From: an uncultured Allobaculum sp.
GTDB lineage: Bacteria; Bacillota_I; Bacilli_A; Erysipelotrichales; Erysipelotrichaceae
Assembly: GCA_910579655.1 (NCBI GenBank)
Contig: CAJTVE010000032.1
Location: forward strand, 1 to 33,396
Length of the DNA: 33,396 nucleotides
Direction of reading: 5' to 3'
The notes below the pieces were generated by a model. It worked only from the letters and a program-made list of their open reading frames with translations. It was not told where the DNA came from and did no database searches. Below, piece after piece: positions 23,660-31,572 of the stretch (the stretch's first letter is position 1; each line of letters starts with the position of its first letter). The translations under genes were made by a program, and so were the position numbers.

Positions 23660-24158
23660 TCAGAATCTGAAAACAGCTGGAGGGCTTGAATTGCTTTTTA
23701 AGTCGAATACATTGTCTCCTTTGTAATTATAGCTGGCATCAATGCCTTTCCTATAGACTTCACGGTCATTGATCTTATCTGTTAAAGCATCTTTCAGAAG
23801 AACTTTAATTTCTACGTCTTTGACAGGGCTGCGTTCCATCACCAGCAGATAATCAACTTTATCTGCTTTCGACCAGTCTACAACCATACCAATTTCGTGT
23901 TTCAATATATGGTCGAGCCAGATTCTCATACTTCATCTATTTCCTTCGCGAAATGGATGAGCAATATTCATTTCAACATGCTTTTCGATATTCTCGTCAA
24001 CAGTAGACTGGGGCATTTTTTCAATGATTTTTATAGAGGCGTCATACATCACGGGAGCAAACCGAAAATAGTTTTTAGCCAAGTTTTCATGCCGGATTTT
24101 CCCTGCAACTGGCTAGTTCTGCTTTGTTTTTAATCCCTAAGCGATTGGTCAAGGCCAT
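23660..24158 (-). pseudogene. Decayed Fic-domain (AMPylase-like) gene
   Basis: Three pieces of one Fic protein remain on the minus strand. The start, MALTNRLGIKNKAELA (from 24158, after a GGGGGAG site), runs out of frame at about 24110. The next piece, AGKIRHENLAKNYFRFAPVMYD through VEMNIAHPFREGN, is in the +1 frame. The middle of a normal N-terminal half, roughly 45 residues by memory of the family, is missing at that junction. The catalytic motif HPFxxGNGR then reads HPFREGN-R-stop: the Gly codon is AGA and the Arg codon is TGA (23933-23935). After the stop, SMRIWLDHILKHEIG to the C-terminal DREVYRKGIDASYNY is intact. Deletion, frameshift and nonsense mutation together mean no active enzyme. 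Confidence 0.88.
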
Positions 24159-24687
24159 TTTCTTTCTCCCCCTTCTTTTGCTTGCTGTTGCAGCCTGGTG
24201 ACCTGAAACAAGCATTGACACATATGTGGACGAACAAGATTTCTATGGACGAACAAAATCTCGCCTGTTTGTTTATCAAACCATACGAGACTTTTTCGAT
24301 GGCTTTTAATACTTCCAGAATAGACGCTGGCTGAATGTGAAAGAGATTTGGCTGGTCAAAATCGAAAAGCTTGAAAAGTTTTTTTGCATGTCCTGTCCAA
24401 GACTATAAGGATCCGTTTGGCTCGTTTCTTACAATTCTAATTGAATCTATTGTTGAAGTCTTTAATGGCTTTCATTCAGATTCAATTATGCAAGAAGTAA
24501 CAGGCACGTTAGAACAAAACATTTAGATTCAAATGTTTATCTCATTTTTTTTGTCGAATGCTGGCAGTGGGCAGATGGTAGAATGGTATTCTTTGAGTAA
24601 TGTGATGAATTACTTTCGACATGTGCCTGGCAAGAAAACATCTTGGATGGTTTGTCTGGAAAATGTCCTGAAATAGAAAGGAAGTCT
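24159..24687. other. Intergenic region with coding-like fragments and an operator-like dyad
   Basis: No intact gene. Two fragments look coding. On the plus strand a frame without start codon ends at 24526 (FLTILIESIVEVFNGFHSD, then EVTGTLEQNI). On the minus strand, between about 24400 and 24200, a frame reads LFDFDQPNLFHIQPASILE and continues in a shifted frame as QTGEILFVHRN. I cannot name either; they may be relics of mobile genes. Near the transporter operon AGTAAT-7nt-ATTACT (24596-24614) is a candidate operator. No convincing promoter is seen. Confidence 0.35.
24596..24614. promoter_or_regulatory. Candidate operator before the second sugar transporter operon
   Basis: Inverted repeat AGTAAT-GTGATGA-ATTACT, 74 bp upstream of the ATPase start codon. 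The binding protein is unknown; no regulator gene is adjacent. Confidence 0.35.
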
Positions 24688-25926
24688 ATGAAAATAGGTT
24701 TGGAGAACCTGACCAAGGTTTTTCCTGGAAAAGGAAGAAAAAACAAAAATAAAGAAGTCGTTGCGGTTGATGATTTCAACTTTACGATTCCTGATGGCAA
24801 GCTGGTCGGTCTTTTAGGACCTTCAGGCTGTGGAAAGAGCACCACGCTGAATATGATCAGCGGCCTGCTGAAGCCGACCTCTGGAAAAATTTTCTTTGGG
24901 GATAAAGATGTGACCAATCTGCCCCCAGAAGAGCGCGGGGTAGGCATGGTCTTTCAGAACTATGCGTTATATCCGCATATGACCGTTGCGGATAATATTC
25001 AATTTCCGCTTGAAAATCTCAAGGGTGACCAGAAACTGAGTGACCAGCAGATGAAAGAGCGGGTTGAAGAAGCAGCAAAACTCGTCAAGATTGATGAACT
25101 GCTGGATCGAAAGCCGGGTGAGCTTTCAGGTGGTCAGCAGCAGCGCGTGGCAATAGCCCGTGCGCTGGTCAAACTGCCCAGAGTTTTATTGCTAGATGAA
25201 CCGCTGTCGAACCTGGATGCAAGACTTCGCCTGCAAACACGCGAAGAAATCCGCCGCATCCAGCAGGAAACCGGCATTACAACGGTATTTGTCACCCATG
25301 ACCAGGATGAGGCGATGAGTATTTCGGATCTGATTGTGGTCATGAAAGATGGGGAAGTTCAGCAGATTGACTCCCCGCAGAAAGTCTATGACGATCCGGC
25401 CAATCAGTTTGTGGCTCAGTTTTTAGGTATCCCGCCCATTAACTTGTTTGATGGCCGAATAGCCGATGGAAAACTGTGGATTGGCGAGGATCCGGTGCTG
25501 GTGGTTGAAGATGTACCTGATCAGGAAGTGGTTGTCGGGGTGCGCCCGGAAGGATTCATTCTGGCTCACAACGGTCATCTCAAAGATGAAATGGTCCGCA
25601 CAGAAGTCACAGGGCGGGATATCAGCATTGTTTCGCGCAACCCGGCTTCACGAAATCCACTGGTGCGCTCTATTCTTTCCAGTGATGATTTGCACCGGAT
25701 TGTTGAAGGAGAAGCGAACTTTAATCTCAAGCCGCACAAGGTTTTCCTCTTTGAGGAAAAGAGCGGGAAACGGTTAAGAGGAAAGCTCAAACCGCTCCAT
25801 GATCAACTCCATGATCAAAGCCAGGCACCTTTGCAAAAAATTGTTGACCAGATCGATGACGATTTGATCGATGGTCAGGAAGATCGTATTGAAATCGAAC
25901 TGCTTGAAAAAGCAGAAAAGCAATAG
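24688..25926 (+). CDS. CUT1-type sugar ABC transporter ATPase (MsmK/UgpC-like)
   Basis: A 412-residue ATPase of the MalK/MsmK/UgpC group. Walker A GPSGCGKST (44-52), Q-loop Gln90, signature LSGGQ (146-150), Walker B VLLLDE (166-171), switch His204, and a TOBE-containing regulatory domain with GVRPEGF (284-290). The last 45 residues (LHDQLHDQSQ and onwards, ending in an acidic EIELLEKAEKQ) extend beyond the usual C terminus. Start at 24688 after GAAAGGAAG; the frame is open 15 codons further upstream. It leads a four-gene operon. MsmK-like ATPases often serve several permeases, so it may also energise the ATPase-less transporter at 11.1-14.2 kb (inference). Confidence 0.93.
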   Translation: MKIGLENLTKVFPGKGRKNKNKEVVAVDDFNFTIPDGKLVGLLGPSGCGKSTTLNMISGLLKPTSGKIFFGDKDVTNLPPEERGVGMVFQNYALYPHMTVADNIQFPLENLKGDQKLSDQQMKERVEEAAKLVKIDELLDRKPGELSGGQQQRVAIARALVKLPRVLLLDEPLSNLDARLRLQTREEIRRIQQETGITTVFVTHDQDEAMSISDLIVVMKDGEVQQIDSPQKVYDDPANQFVAQFLGIPPINLFDGRIADGKLWIGEDPVLVVEDVPDQEVVVGVRPEGFILAHNGHLKDEMVRTEVTGRDISIVSRNPASRNPLVRSILSSDDLHRIVEGEANFNLKPHKVFLFEEKSGKRLRGKLKPLHDQLHDQSQAPLQKIVDQIDDDLIDGQEDRIEIELLEKAEKQ

Positions 25927-25938
25927 AGGAAATCCGGT

Positions 25939-26826
25939 ATGAAAAAGTACAAGGGATTTCTTTATCTGCTTCCGGCCTTTCTCTTTCTGGCGGTCTTTTT
26001 GATTTATCCGTTGATTGATGTATTTATCTACTCGTTTGAAGAAGGCTACAGTTCGGCAAGCCAGAGCTATTTTGGTGTGGGCTGGTACAACTACGACTAT
26101 GTGCTGCATGATCCGTATTTCACGCAGGCGCTGGTGAATACATTCTTATTGGTAGTGATCACAGTTCCATTATCGACTGGCTTTTCGCTGGCGATTGCGT
26201 TTTTGCTGACGAGGATTGAAAAGCTGCGCTCGCTGTTCCAGACGATTTACTTTCTGCCCTATGTAACCAATACCCTGGCGGTTGGGATGGTGTTTATGGT
26301 CTTGTTCAAGCAGACGCCGTATTCAGAGGGCTTTGTTAATATGCTGATCGGCTGGTTTGGCGCTCAGCCGGTAGATTTCATTGAAGGACCGTACTGGGCC
26401 AAGATGTTTGTGTTGTGTTTTTATACGATCTGGATTGTTATGCCCTTCAAGATCCTGATTCTGACCAGTGCGCTGGCCAGCGTGAATCCGATGTATTACA
26501 ACGCAGCCCGCATTGACGGCACAAGTTCATGGCGGATTTTTACCCGCATTACCTTGCCGTTGATTTCGCCTTCCGTGTTCTATCTGGTCATTACTGGATT
26601 TATCGGGGCATTCAAGGCGTACTCCGACGCGGTTGCCCTGTTTGGAACAAACCTGAATGCAGCTGGCATGAATACGATGGTTGGCTATGTCTTTGACATG
26701 CTCTATCGCGATGGAGGTGGGTATCCTTCCTATGCGTCGGCAGCGGCCATTCTGCTTTTTGCGGTGGTGCTGACCATTACGGTAATCAACCTGATGGTTT
26801 CCAAAAAGTATACCCACTACAGTTAG
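25939..26826 (+). CDS. CUT1 ABC transporter permease, UgpA/MalF type
   Basis: A 295-residue membrane subunit with six predicted helices, starting MKKYKGFLYLLPAFLFLAVFLIYPL. The EAA loop near residues 185-205 reads YYNAARIDGTSSWRIFTRITLP, with the conserved Gly and Leu-Pro. It lies 12 nt after the ATPase gene and has a modest GAGGAAA ribosome site. Confidence 0.92.
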   Translation: MKKYKGFLYLLPAFLFLAVFLIYPLIDVFIYSFEEGYSSASQSYFGVGWYNYDYVLHDPYFTQALVNTFLLVVITVPLSTGFSLAIAFLLTRIEKLRSLFQTIYFLPYVTNTLAVGMVFMVLFKQTPYSEGFVNMLIGWFGAQPVDFIEGPYWAKMFVLCFYTIWIVMPFKILILTSALASVNPMYYNAARIDGTSSWRIFTRITLPLISPSVFYLVITGFIGAFKAYSDAVALFGTNLNAAGMNTMVGYVFDMLYRDGGGYPSYASAAAILLFAVVLTITVINLMVSKKYTHYS

Positions 26827-26835
26827 AGGTGCTTG

Positions 26836-27660
26836 ATGAAAAAACATAAACCCATTACCTGGTTCTTTCTGATTGTGTGGGCAATTGCAGTCCTATTCCC
26901 GTTTTACTGGATGGTCTTAACCTCCATTAAAGGCTATGCCGCCTATAATGCGGAATATGTACCCCAGCTTTTTACCACTGCTCCGACAATCGAAAACTAT
27001 ATTTATGCATTTACCGAAGTCGATCTTGGCCGGTATCTGCTCAATACCCTGATTTTTACTGTCATCACAACGGCTTTGATGGTCTTTGTATCCATCCTGG
27101 CGGCCTTTGCGTTTGCCAGACTTGATTTTCCTGGAAAGTCACTCATCTTTACTGGCTTTCTGGCGTTGATGATGATCCCCAATGAGCTGGTTGTCATCAC
27201 CAACTTCCAGACGATTACCGAGCTGGATCTGCGCAATACCTTTTTAGGGCTGATCCTGCCTTCGGTGACTTCCGTCTTCTATATTTATCTGCTTCGCGAA
27301 AATTTCGCCCAGATTCCAGACTCGCTTTACTATGCGGCCAAAATTGATGGCTCATCCGACTGGAAATTTCTGTGGCGGATTATGGTGCCAATGTGCCGGC
27401 CAACGGTTGTGACCATCACAATCCTGAAAGTCATTGAATGCTGGAACAGCTACATCTGGCCAAGCCTGATTACCGATGATCCGAATTACTATCTGGTTTC
27501 CAATGGCATCCAGCAGATTCGGGAATCCGGATTTGGACGGGCCAATATCCCGGCGATGATGGCGGCGGTGGTCGTCATCAGTATTCCGCTGATCGTTCTC
27601 TTTCTGATCTATCGCAAGCAGATCATGTCCGGTGTAGTCCGGGGAGGAACGAAAGGATGA
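26836..27660 (+). CDS. CUT1 ABC transporter permease, UgpE/MalG type
   Basis: A 274-residue second permease with six helices and the EAA-like loop YYAAKIDGSSDWKFLWRIMVP around residue 165-185. It ends in the typical tail RKQIMSGVVRGGTKG. I use the ATG at 26836, not the TTG one codon earlier; AGAGGT lies just upstream. It overlaps the binding-protein start by 4 nt (ATGA). Confidence 0.92.
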   Translation: MKKHKPITWFFLIVWAIAVLFPFYWMVLTSIKGYAAYNAEYVPQLFTTAPTIENYIYAFTEVDLGRYLLNTLIFTVITTALMVFVSILAAFAFARLDFPGKSLIFTGFLALMMIPNELVVITNFQTITELDLRNTFLGLILPSVTSVFYIYLLRENFAQIPDSLYYAAKIDGSSDWKFLWRIMVPMCRPTVVTITILKVIECWNSYIWPSLITDDPNYYLVSNGIQQIRESGFGRANIPAMMAAVVVISIPLIVLFLIYRKQIMSGVVRGGTKG

Positions 27661-29264
27661 AGCGCCGAACATTTGGGGGATGGCTGTTGTCCTTGCTGAT
27701 GGCCTGCTGCCTGTTTGTCAGCGGTTGTCATGGTGCCCGGGCAAAAGCAGCTTTTGCGATTCCCGAAGCCCTGGATGAGTCTCGCCCGATTGAAATTACA
27801 TTCTGGGCAAAAAATGATACGAACAAAAATCAGACGGCGGTCTATAAAAAGGCCATCGAAGATTTTGAAAAACTGTATCCCAATATCAAAGTCAATCTGA
27901 AGCTGTATACCGATTACGGCAAGATTTATAACGACGTCATTACCAACATTGCGACCGGCACCACGCCTAACGTTGCGATTACCTATCCAGACCATATTGC
28001 TTCCTACATTCAGCAGGATGGAGTGGTTGTTGGACTGGATGAACTGATGGTCGATGAGAAGTATGGTCTTGGCGGAACAGAATTGAAATTTGATGGTCCG
28101 GATGCCGATGAGCTGGTCGATGCCTTCGTAGAAGAAGGGGTCATCAATGGCACCCAATATGCGATGCCATTCATGCGCTCGACTGAAGCCCTCTACATCA
28201 ACAAGAACCTGGTTGAAAAACTTGGCTATACCATTCCGGATGTCGTGACCTGGGACTGGATCTGGGAGGTGGCCGACGCGGCGGCAGCGACCAAAGGAGC
28301 GGATGGGATTTATTCTCTCAATGGCCAGAAAACCCTGATTCCGTTTATCTACAAATCAACCGATAACATGATGATTCAGCTGCTGCGTCAGCAGGATGCA
28401 GGTTACAGCAATGAGGAAGGAAACATTGAAATCTTCAATGATATGACTTCTGAAGATCTCAAAACGATCGCGCAGGAAACCAAGAAAGGGGCTTTCTCCA
28501 CTTTTAAAGTTTCCGGTTATCCAGCCAATCTGCTTAACGCTTCCCAGACACTGTTTGCGGTAGACTCCACAGCTGGAGCAACCTGGATGGGTGCGCATGC
28601 CCCATTATCTGATATCAGCCCCGATGCCTTTACGGAATTTGAAACGGTCGTCCGTCCGGTTCCCCAGGTCAACACCGATGAAATTGAAATGATTTCGCAG
28701 GGACCTTCGATGGCCATCTTTGGCAAAGATGATCCCCAAGAAGTTCTGGCGTCGTGGCTTTTTGTTCAGTATCTGATGAGCAACGAAGCACAGATTGGTT
28801 ATGCCAAAACGGAAGGTTATCTTCCAGTTACTGAAAAAGCGCTCAACGATCCTGAGTATCAGGACTATCTGTCCAAAGCCGGTATTGATAATGACGAACA
28901 TTATTCTGTCAAAATTGATGCGGCCAGACTGTTGATGGATAATCTCGACCATACCTTTACGACTCCTGTATTTAACGGATCCGCTTCTTTACGAAATGCG
29001 GCAGGGGAGCTGATTGAAGATGTTGTTCGTTCGACCAGACGCAAACAGACTGTCGATGATGCCTATATTCAGGAACTCTATGACAAAGTGACTTCCTTAT
29101 ATCGACTGGATCAGCTTTCTCAGGGCATCCAGTCAACTGGATCCATGGGCCCGATGCCAGCTTCTTCGATTTGGTTCTTAGGCATTCTTGCCGGAACCTG
29201 GGTGATCATCGGGGCTATTTATTTGCGCCGCTACCTGCAGCAGCGAAAAGAGAGCCACGCTTAA
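27657..29264 (+). CDS. Extracellular solute-binding protein with lipobox and C-terminal membrane segment
   Basis: A 535-residue binding protein of the CUT1 transporter. The N terminus is a lipoprotein signal (MKRRTFGGWLLSLLMACCLFVSGC; Cys24). The body is a family 1 solute-binding fold (IEITFWAKNDTNKNQTAVYKK, ALYINKNLVEKLGY, WDWIWEVADAAA). Unusually it ends in a hydrophobic helix at about 504-523 (IWFLGILAGTWVIIGAIYL) followed by a basic tail RRYLQQRKESHA, so it should be anchored at both ends, and it is 100 residues longer than its counterpart at 11.1 kb. It is last in the operon and coupled to the permease by an ATGA overlap. Ligand unknown; a glycerophosphodiester or sugar is possible by similarity to Ugp systems. 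Confidence 0.9.
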   Translation: MKRRTFGGWLLSLLMACCLFVSGCHGARAKAAFAIPEALDESRPIEITFWAKNDTNKNQTAVYKKAIEDFEKLYPNIKVNLKLYTDYGKIYNDVITNIATGTTPNVAITYPDHIASYIQQDGVVVGLDELMVDEKYGLGGTELKFDGPDADELVDAFVEEGVINGTQYAMPFMRSTEALYINKNLVEKLGYTIPDVVTWDWIWEVADAAAATKGADGIYSLNGQKTLIPFIYKSTDNMMIQLLRQQDAGYSNEEGNIEIFNDMTSEDLKTIAQETKKGAFSTFKVSGYPANLLNASQTLFAVDSTAGATWMGAHAPLSDISPDAFTEFETVVRPVPQVNTDEIEMISQGPSMAIFGKDDPQEVLASWLFVQYLMSNEAQIGYAKTEGYLPVTEKALNDPEYQDYLSKAGIDNDEHYSVKIDAARLLMDNLDHTFTTPVFNGSASLRNAAGELIEDVVRSTRRKQTVDDAYIQELYDKVTSLYRLDQLSQGIQSTGSMGPMPASSIWFLGILAGTWVIIGAIYLRRYLQQRKESHA

Positions 29265-29307
29265 CTATTTGAAAAATCAATGAATCGGATTGAACCTCAA
29301 TCTTTTT

Positions 29308-29339
29308 ATAGCTTCATAGCTTCATAGCTTCATGGCTTC
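29308..29339. repeat. Four tandem copies of an 8-bp repeat
   Basis: ATAGCTTC three times, then ATGGCTTC. The fourth unit is the left arm of the adjacent terminator stem. Confidence 0.85.
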
Positions 29340-29368
29340 ATTGTTTCGATGATGAAGCCATTTTTTTT
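29332..29368 (+). terminator. Terminator of the CUT1 transporter operon
   Basis: ATGGCTTCAT (29332-29341) pairs with ATGAAGCCAT (29352-29361) and is followed by eight T residues. It lies about 70 bp past the binding-protein stop. Confidence 0.9.
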
Positions 29369-29602
29369 ATGGACAGAGTTATGGAGAAGACAAGGAAAGA
29401 CAGCCCAAAGGGATAGCCTGTCCAGAAAAAGTCAATGGCCAGTCCATATGAGATTTCCGTCCAAAAAGCGTCAGAAGATGAGTTTGAGCGATTTGCGTGA
29501 AAGAAATGAATGCTGTTGAAACAAGAAAATATAGCGATTTCATCGCGATCGGATGACACGCAAATTTAAAAAAACAACTCTCTGGCTCAGACAATTTACG
29601 CC

Positions 29603-29673
29603 ACTTGTTTAAAAAACAAGTAAACTAAAGATACCTGCCCGCCATTGCGGGCTTTAGACGATTTCTGTCGTCT
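29603..29673 (+). promoter_or_regulatory. Leader with three consecutive perfect hairpins
   Basis: ACTTGTTT-AAA-AAACAAGT (29603-29621), GCCCGC-CATT-GCGGGC (29637-29652) and AGACGA-TTTCTG-TCGTCT (29656-29673) follow one another and end one base before the GAGGAG ribosome site (29675-29680). The first may overlap the promoter (TTGTTT at 29605-29610) and act as operator; the other two would lie in the 5' UTR and could stabilise the mRNA or regulate translation. Confidence 0.6.
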
Positions 29674-29686
29674 CGAGGAGAAAATG

Positions 29687-30484
29687 ATGAAAAAGACTGC
29701 CTTAACCGCTCTGCTTCTTTGTGCAGGCCTGGCCCTGACTGGCTGCTCTTCCAGCTCCCAGTCTTCTTCCACAACATCGACTGCTTCCGAAACAGCTTCC
29801 AGCACTGCGACTGCTGCCGATCCAGCTGCTAAATCGGAAGGTGTCATGACGTATCAGGAATATGTAGATGCTGACCTCGATACTGAAGTGACCATCGAAG
29901 CCTATGTTCAGGCGAAACAGTCCTGGTGGGAAGATAAAGCTACGATCTATGCTGAAGACCCAGACGGTGCTTACTTCATTTACAATGCCAATGTTTCTGA
30001 AGATCTGTACAACGAATTATCTGATGGCGCCAAAATCAAAGTAAAAGGTTTCAAGACTGAATGGTCCGGTGAAGTTGAAATTGCTGAAGGTGCCGAAGTG
30101 GAAGTGATCGAAGGCGAAACCTGGAAAGCAACTCCAGTAGATGTGACTGACCTGTTAGGCAACGAAGAAGAACTGATCAAACACCAGAACCAGCTCGTTG
30201 ATTTCAAAGGTCTGACTGTTGAGCCAGCGGCAGAAGGATCTGACGCTGCTTATCTGTACAACTACGATGGTTCCGGTGAAGAAGGCGATGACCTGTACTT
30301 CAACGTATCCAAAGATGGCAATACTTACACATTCGTAGTGGAGTCCTACCTCACTAACCAGGACACTGATGTTTATAAAGCTGTCAAGAACCTCAAAGTT
30401 GGCGATGTTATTGACTGCGAAGGCTTCTTATACTGGTATGAAGGGGCTAACCCACATATCATTTCTGTTACTGTTGTTGAATAA
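29687..30484 (+). CDS. Lipoprotein with tandem OB-fold-like domains, function unknown
   Basis: A 265-residue secreted lipoprotein: MKKTALTALLLCAGLALTGC gives a textbook signal with Cys20. A low-complexity Ser/Thr/Ala linker follows (about 21-50). The rest looks like two similar beta-rich domains, beginning VMTYQEYVDADLDTEVTIEAYVQ and LLGNEEELIKHQNQLVDFKG, each with a strand pattern (TVEAYV, IKVKGF; VDFKGL, VIDCEGF) typical of OB folds. The protein is very acidic. Of two adjacent ATGs I choose the second (6 nt from GAGGAG). Codon use and the structured leader suggest strong expression. Fold assignment is from pattern only; no function is claimed. Confidence 0.8.
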   Translation: MKKTALTALLLCAGLALTGCSSSSQSSSTTSTASETASSTATAADPAAKSEGVMTYQEYVDADLDTEVTIEAYVQAKQSWWEDKATIYAEDPDGAYFIYNANVSEDLYNELSDGAKIKVKGFKTEWSGEVEIAEGAEVEVIEGETWKATPVDVTDLLGNEEELIKHQNQLVDFKGLTVEPAAEGSDAAYLYNYDGSGEEGDDLYFNVSKDGNTYTFVVESYLTNQDTDVYKAVKNLKVGDVIDCEGFLYWYEGANPHIISVTVVE

Positions 30485-30522
30485 TCAGACTAACCATACA
30501 GAATGAACCAACAAAACTGATC

Positions 30523-30550
30523 AGACCGTCCACGTGGCGGTCTTTTCTTT
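30523..30550. terminator. Terminator between the convergent lipoprotein and LysR genes
   Basis: AGACCG (30523-30528) pairs with CGGTCT (30538-30543), with further CC/GG pairing inside, followed by TTTTCTTT on the plus strand. It may also stop leftward transcription partly. Confidence 0.7.
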
Positions 30551-31442
30551 ATTTCTTCTGTTCTTTGCTCTTTCTGGCATAGAAATCCATCACCATCTCT
30601 ACAAAAGTTGCAGCTGCCTGTGAAAGTGGATGGATGGCGCTGGTTAAAAGTACGATGGTGCGGTTTCCTTCCAGCCATTTCGGATGGAGAATGCGCACCT
30701 TGTATTGCTCCAGACCATCATTTTGGGCAACAACCGCAATGCCGACATTGCGCTCAACGAGTCTGGCAATAGATCCTTCGGAATATCCGAAGTAGCGAAA
30801 ATCCGGTTTGAAATTGAGATGCTCAAATAAGGCAGCCAGATTGCGCGCCATCGGATAATCCTGATGATAGCCAAGTAAGACAGCTTGTTGAAACTGATTG
30901 AGATCATCATAGTCATTCAAATCATCAAGGGGAGTAATCAGGCAGAAAGGCTGCTGCATGAGTGGCTGACGATGAATGAGTAGATCGCTTGGAATCATGG
31001 AACACAGACCGACATCAATTTTGTTTTCCCGCAGGGCCTGGGCAATTTGGTCACTGGGGATTTCGTTACCATAAATCCGGACGTGGCCCTCATTCTTTTT
31101 GAGAAAAGCCGCAAACAGATCAGGAATGGTCTGATCTGCAAAAGCAGCCGTATATGCGACTCGAAGTTCGGCTGTATCCTTGCGGGCAAACTGATCCATA
31201 TGGTTCAGAGTCTGGTCCTTCTGGCGAAGCAAAGCAGTGGCATCTTCGAGGAAAATTCGTCCAGCCTCTGTCAAAGTCACCTGCTTGCGATGGGCTTCGA
31301 TTAAAGAAACGCCGAGTTCTTCTTCCAGTTTGTGAATGGCAATAGAAAGAGATGGCTGCGAGATATGGATCCATTTGGCAGCTTTTGAAAAACTGCCACA
31401 GGTTGCAACTTCCACAAAGTATTCAAGCTGAGTTAAGGTCAT
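30549..31442 (-). CDS. LysR-family transcriptional regulator
   Basis: A 297-residue regulator with the canonical LysR N terminus: MTLTQLEYFVEVATCGSFSKAA, then HISQPSLSIAIHKLEEELGV and LTEAGRIFL within the first 65 residues. The effector domain follows from about residue 90, beginning ELRVAYTAAFADQTIPDLF. AAGGAG precedes the start. It is divergent from a MATE transporter, with a symmetric AT-rich site between them containing the T-N11-A LysR core; control of the exporter is therefore likely. The effector is unknown. Confidence 0.92.
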   Translation of the reverse strand: MTLTQLEYFVEVATCGSFSKAAKWIHISQPSLSIAIHKLEEELGVSLIEAHRKQVTLTEAGRIFLEDATALLRQKDQTLNHMDQFARKDTAELRVAYTAAFADQTIPDLFAAFLKKNEGHVRIYGNEIPSDQIAQALRENKIDVGLCSMIPSDLLIHRQPLMQQPFCLITPLDDLNDYDDLNQFQQAVLLGYHQDYPMARNLAALFEHLNFKPDFRYFGYSEGSIARLVERNVGIAVVAQNDGLEQYKVRILHPKWLEGNRTIVLLTSAIHPLSQAAATFVEMVMDFYARKSKEQKK

Positions 31443-31479
31443 AAAAAACTCCTTCTGACAAGGTTCAGGGATGAAAAGA

Positions 31480-31505
31480 AAAATAGTTTAAAACTATTTT
31501 ATAAT
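31480..31505. promoter_or_regulatory. LysR-type operator and MATE promoter
   Basis: A perfect dyad AAAATAGTT-TAA-AACTATTTT (31480-31500) contains ATAG-N7-CTAT, i.e. the T-N11-A core. TATAAT at 31500-31505 abuts it as -10 for the MATE gene. No -35 is recognisable, which fits activation by LysR. Confidence 0.65.
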
Positions 31506-31572
31506 ACAAAAAATATATTTTACTCCTATCTTGCACGCTGATAGACTTCTTGCAAACAGCAAGGAGAATTCT

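Larger units (their letters stand above)
29265..29602. other. Intergenic region after the transporter operon
   Basis: Contains the repeat/terminator at 29308-29368. The remaining 230 bp hold only minus-strand open frames of 71-73 codons (within 29338-29594) that overlap each other in different frames, resemble nothing and lack ribosome sites; I regard them as chance. Confidence 0.5.

Noticed and set aside
23660..23929. Independent 89-residue gene
   Set aside because: It is the C-terminal part of the broken Fic gene; the upstream catalytic motif is in the same frame across the stop.
29338..29594. Two overlapping minus-strand frames of 71-73 codons
   Set aside because: They overlap in different frames, overlap a terminator, and show no family features.
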